Part shown: positions 63,570 through 64,000 of the stretch, one piece after another | Layout of the letters: each line of letters begins with the position of its first letter | How positions within the stretch are numbered: position 1 is the first letter of the stretch | Source: CBDCVN01 sp965223045 | Lineage (GTDB): Bacteria > Deinococcota > Deinococci > Deinococcales > Trueperaceae | DNA length: 64,000 nt | Direction: 5' to 3' | Assembly: GCA_965223045.1 (NCBI GenBank) | Contig: CBDCVN010000013.1 | Span: forward strand, 4,216,001-4,280,000 | Program-made: the position numbers and the translations under genes | Notes under the pieces: model-generated | Databases searched by the model: none | What the model was told of the DNA's origin: nothing | The model's input: only the letters and a program-made list of their open reading frames with translations

Positions 63570-64000
63570 ACGAGCTTTCCCTACAAGTTTTATGCCTGCG
63601 TTATTGTAGGGGCTCAAAAACTTGAACCCTTACACGCTGGTTATCAGCAATAGCTCACTTCTAGTTAAGATTCTCTACAAAATTAATTTTTTATTTGTCT
63701 CAATATGGGAGGGGTAAAACCCCCAACTTTAGTTGGCTGCTTTAGCATAATCTTTGGTAGATAAGAAGGTCCAGAATATCTTTTAGGCAAACGTATGAAA
63801 AACAAATCCTTAAGCAATCCTGAAAAGGAATTATACAAATAGGAGATACAGTCCAAGTAATGTGTTTTGGAGAAGTTAGACAAATCATCTTTAGCCGACT
63901 CTTAGTCGGGAAATGTACTTTCAGTACTTAAAACAATCCACCAGCTTTAGCTGGTGGTGCCCGTAGGGCTTTGAATTTGGGGAATAATTTTTCTGGCGTG
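63570..64000. other. Right-edge region with several hairpins, possible IS200/IS605 end
   Basis: No convincing gene. CCAAC-TTTA-GTTGG (63723-63736) and CCACCAGC-TTTA-GCTGGTGG (63938-63957) are two perfect hairpins with the same TTTA loop. CCGACT-CTT-AGTCGG (63895-63909) and GTACT-TTC-AGTAC (63915-63927) precede the second, and GGGGT-AAAA-CCCCC precedes the first. Stacked stems with a final NNC-TTTA-GNN hairpin resemble ends of IS200/IS605 elements, but no TnpA or TnpB is readable. A degraded relative of the 4967 repeat lies at about 63615-63645. Confidence 0.5.

Noticed and set aside
63683..63883. Open frame of 66 codons on the minus strand
   Set aside because: It runs through hairpins that look like mobile-element ends; no recognisable domain.

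Overview
The window is an AT-rich bacterial chromosome segment (high-30s % GC by eye). It carries housekeeping genes (purE, purF, proC, rplS, tgt, ccmF, ubiD), c-di-GMP signalling genes and ABC transporters, with a large transposon-scarred accessory region between them. The L19 protein has the Deinococcus/Thermus-type sequence and C-terminal tail, and DUF4384/PEGA and AfsR-like BTAD proteins fit that phylum. I therefore suggest an AT-rich relative of Deinococcota; this is inference from a few proteins.

Layout. 1-943: gene-poor left edge with a truncated CDS and an IS5-type end remnant. 0.94-12.2 kb: giant MscS channel, Uma2 nuclease, ABC exporter, and a PhnD-like binding protein paired with a GGDEF/EAL enzyme. 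12.4-14.2 kb: UbiD decarboxylase. 14.2-28.2 kb: accessory island with a BRO antirepressor, a nested IS pair, BrnT/BrnA and MazF/MazE toxin-antitoxin pairs, and an EAD1-nSTAND1-WD40 protein with near-identical WD repeats. The island also holds tRNA-Arg next to a broken integrase, an Rpn-type nuclease gene split by an IS1634 element, small non-autonomous elements and several gene remnants. 28.1-32.2 kb: two ABC systems. 32.7-37.4 kb: M16-like protein, then purE-purF-proC-hypothetical on the minus strand, with an animal-type (class II) PurE. 37.6-39.3 kb: a secreted TPR protein gene split by a second identical copy of a 989-bp IS. 39.6-44.1 kb: rplS, a DUF4384-PEGA protein, ccmF. 44.2-48.75 kb: a 308-bp MITE-like element, then a three-IS nest. 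48.8-53.2 kb: HD-GYP / GGDEF / histidine kinase operon. 53.4-58.6 kb: TlpA/CcmG-like thioredoxin, small genes, and a BTAD-NB-ARC-TPR regulator preceded by a duplicated hairpin. 58.6-61.9 kb: sugar ABC operon whose second gene has its start and ribosome site tandemly repeated. 62.3-63.6 kb: tgt. The right edge has IS200/IS605-like hairpins.

Themes. (1) The palindrome CTCGAG occurs about 43 times in host DNA (I expect roughly 8 from base composition), and I found none inside the complete IS elements. (2) Many insertions can be reversed on paper to the base: removing the element and one target duplication restores an open frame in five of them (16166, 23180, 27849, 38185, 45130). (3) c-di-GMP synthesis and breakdown are encoded twice, once coupled to a periplasmic binding protein and once to paired response regulators whose REC domains share 67 identical nucleotides. 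(4) The EAD1-nSTAND1-WD40 gene and the remnant of a second such gene are the best candidates for a fast-evolving recognition or defence system.
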